Shown: one piece after another, positions 6,490 to 7,953 of the stretch
Layout: the number at the start of each line of letters is the position of its first letter
Numbering within the stretch: the stretch's first letter is position 1
Source of the DNA: Sphingobacterium sp.
GTDB taxonomy: Bacteria; Bacteroidota; Bacteroidia; Sphingobacteriales; Sphingobacteriaceae
Direction of reading: 5' to 3'
NCBI GenBank assembly: GCA_030146225.1
Contig: JASLCA010000346.1
Span: 1-7,953 of the forward strand
DNA: 7,953 nt
Made by a program: the position numbers and the translations under genes
The notes under the pieces: model-generated
The model's database searches: none
What the model was told of the DNA's origin: nothing
What the model saw: only the letters and a program-made list of their open reading frames with translations

Positions 6490-7953
6490 ATGAAGAAAAT
6501 AGTACTATTTTATACATTTACACTGTTGTATTACAGCCTGTCCGCTCAAGTTTCAGTAGGGAAATCGGATCCAGATCATTCCTCTGCATTAGAAATTTAC
6601 GCCACAAACAATGGATTATTACTACCAAGAGTAAACTTGATGGGGCTAGATGATACAGAAACCATCGCCTCCCCAGCTCATTCCTTAATTGTATATAACC
6701 TTCAAGATGGCTATGGCCTGAGTCCGGGTTATTACTATTGGGATAAAAGCTTAGCCATTTGGGTTCGGATTTTAGATGGGGATTATACAGGTATCAGTTG
6801 GGGATTAAATGGAAATTCAGGTACATCTGCGGACATCCACTTTATAGGGAATCTAAACAATCAAGATTTACACTTTAGGCGTAATAACCGACACGCAGGC
6901 ATGCTGAATGGAAGAAGTTTCCATACCTCATTTGGCGTGGACTCCTATAAAGTAAATACCCGACTCAGCTTCAATGTACAGCGAAATACTGCCATTGGGT
7001 ATAAGAGCCTTTACGGGAATGCTAATGCAGAGGTTTTGGGAAGTGATAATACTGCATTTGGAGCTTTTGCCTTAAGTTCAAATTATCAAGGAGCAAAGAA
7101 CATTGGCGTAGGTACATATGCACTGTTCCAATTACGAGAAGGAGAAAATAATATTGGGATAGGACATAACGCTTTAAACGGTTTACGCATGACTTCCGAC
7201 AATGTGGCGATGGGGGCAAATACACTAGCTAGAAGTATTGGTACTTGTAATACGGCTATTGGCTCCCATGCCATGAGAAATAGTATCACCGCAAGCGAAA
7301 ATACAGCCGTAGGCTTTAGAAGTCTCTTTTATAATACCAAAGGCAACTATAATGTAAGCATAGGCCTTAATTCATTAGGCAGAAATATTAATGGAACTTA
7401 CAATACAGCTATCGGAGATAGCAGCTCCATTAAAGATGCCTACTCAAAGCACTGCGTAAGCATTGGGAGGCTTGCTGGGCCACTTGAAGCAGAGCAGTTT
7501 AATGCCATTTTTATAGGTCACAGAGCCGCAAATAACCTCAACAATTCTATCCAACTGGGAGATCAAGATGTAAGCCATCTCTTTGCAAATGTGGGGTTTT
7601 CCAACAGCTCGGATAATCGTTATAAGGAGCAAGTACGGCCCATTCCACTAGGCTTAGACTTCCTCAACCTATTACATCCCGTAGTCTATGTGCGCAAGGG
7701 TAAAGCAGAGGCTAATGAGGAGTGGGGCTTTATTGCGCAAGAAGTTCAAGAAGCACTTGATAAAATGGCCTATACAGATGCCGAAATAATAACGCATACG
7801 GGTTCCCAGGAGCAGGTCTTAGCACTTCGTTACAGTGCGTTAGTGGCGCCAATACTACATGCGCTACAAGAACTTGCTGTTGAAAACAAGCATTTAGAAG
7901 CTGAAATAAACAGAAGAAGAGCAAAGACCGAAAGCTTTTCCCAGGAACTCAAG
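6490..7953 (+). CDS. Fibre protein C: third secreted S74 tail-fiber-like paralogue, cut by the window end
   Basis: The frame is open from the ATG at 6490 to the last base, 488 codons without a stop, so the 3' end lies outside. The signal peptide spans residues 1-19 (M-K-K-I-V-L-F, cleavage after L-S-A, then Q-V-S-V-G). The shared N-terminal module covers about 20-97 (S-S-A-L-E-I, G-L-L-L-P-R-V, S-P-A-H-S-L-I-V-Y-N, P-G-Y-Y-Y-W-D) and the second module about 103-152 (W-G-L-N-G-N-S-G-T, F-I-G, F-R-R-N-N, T-S-F-G-V). Twelve rungs fill 166-357. The S74 domain covers about 373-463: S374 and K379 in S-D-N-R-Y-K form the dyad, then H-P-V-V-Y, E-W-G-F-I-A-Q-E-V and L-A-L-R-Y. A coiled coil starts near 458 and runs off the edge. 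Compared with A and B, probably only about 20-30 residues are missing. The closed frames on the opposite strand across this region are shadows of this gene. Confidence 0.9.
   Translation, partial: MKKIVLFYTFTLLYYSLSAQVSVGKSDPDHSSALEIYATNNGLLLPRVNLMGLDDTETIASPAHSLIVYNLQDGYGLSPGYYYWDKSLAIWVRILDGDYTGISWGLNGNSGTSADIHFIGNLNNQDLHFRRNNRHAGMLNGRSFHTSFGVDSYKVNTRLSFNVQRNTAIGYKSLYGNANAEVLGSDNTAFGAFALSSNYQGAKNIGVGTYALFQLREGENNIGIGHNALNGLRMTSDNVAMGANTLARSIGTCNTAIGSHAMRNSITASENTAVGFRSLFYNTKGNYNVSIGLNSLGRNINGTYNTAIGDSSSIKDAYSKHCVSIGRLAGPLEAEQFNAIFIGHRAANNLNNSIQLGDQDVSHLFANVGFSNSSDNRYKEQVRPIPLGLDFLNLLHPVVYVRKGKAEANEEWGFIAQEVQEALDKMAYTDAEIITHTGSQEQVLALRYSALVAPILHALQELAVENKHLEAEINRRRAKTESFSQELK
6985..7560 (+). 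repeat. Twelve-rung repeat ladder in fibre protein C
   Basis: Rungs start at residues 166, 187, 204, 221, 238, 254, 271, 288, 305, 321, 338 and 352, with spacings of 21, then 16-17, then 14 at the end. Several units deviate from the consensus (N-I-G-V-G, N-I-G-I-G, H-C-V-S-I-G, N-A-I-F-I-G), so this ladder is more degenerate than that of B. The long first step and short last step match copy A. Confidence 0.87.

Noticed and set aside
2998..7953. Prophage tail-fibre region
   Set aside because: S74 domains occur in phage tailspikes, but these proteins have Sec signal peptides, occur as three paralogues, and have no phage structural, lysis or integrase genes beside them in the window.

Overview
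The window looks like part of a Bacteroidota chromosome, most likely Sphingobacteriaceae-like (genus is a guess). The reasons are moderate GC with AT-rich intergenic DNA, no Shine-Dalgarno sequences before the starts, periplasmic DUF4369/TlpA-type thioredoxins with CGPC motifs, and secreted 'tail fiber domain' proteins whose N-terminal module is typical of that phylum. All supported genes are on the + strand. Nothing in the window indicates a prophage, transposon, tRNA, rRNA or CRISPR array.

Region 1 (1-2671) is the 3' end of an operon. The tail of an unidentified gene, possibly a PKD-like lipoprotein of a SusC/SusD-type locus, is followed after 13 bases by a signal-peptide-bearing TlpA-like thioredoxin (377 aa). 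After 23 more bases comes a second exported thioredoxin-fold protein (410 aa). A strong two-tier intrinsic terminator closes the operon. The two redox proteins probably keep thiols reduced, or exchange disulfides, in the periplasm for exported proteins.

Region 2 (2672-7953) is a tandem array of three paralogous secreted fibre proteins, here called A (2998-4353), B (4822-6372) and C (6490 to beyond the window end). Each has a signal peptide, a conserved N-terminal module, a second conserved module (W-x-L-x-G-N, F-I-G, R-N, T-S-F-G-V), a ladder of mostly 17-residue repeats of the form N-[TV]-A-[IVL]-G, a C-terminal Peptidase_S74 intramolecular chaperone domain with an intact Ser-Lys dyad (S-D-x-R-x-K), and a terminal coiled-coil tail. 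By analogy with phage tailspikes and MYRF they should trimerise, fold a beta-rich shaft, and cut themselves just before the dyad serine. C has no stop codon in the window, so a search for closed ORFs misses it, but it is open for 488 codons.

The spacers before the fibre genes (406, 468 and 117 bases) hold several inverted repeats, including a perfect 10-bp one 93 bases ahead of B, but no convincing promoter by the Bacteroidota consensus. The most interesting content is this array of self-cleaving, repeat-ladder surface fibres, with ladder length differing between copies.
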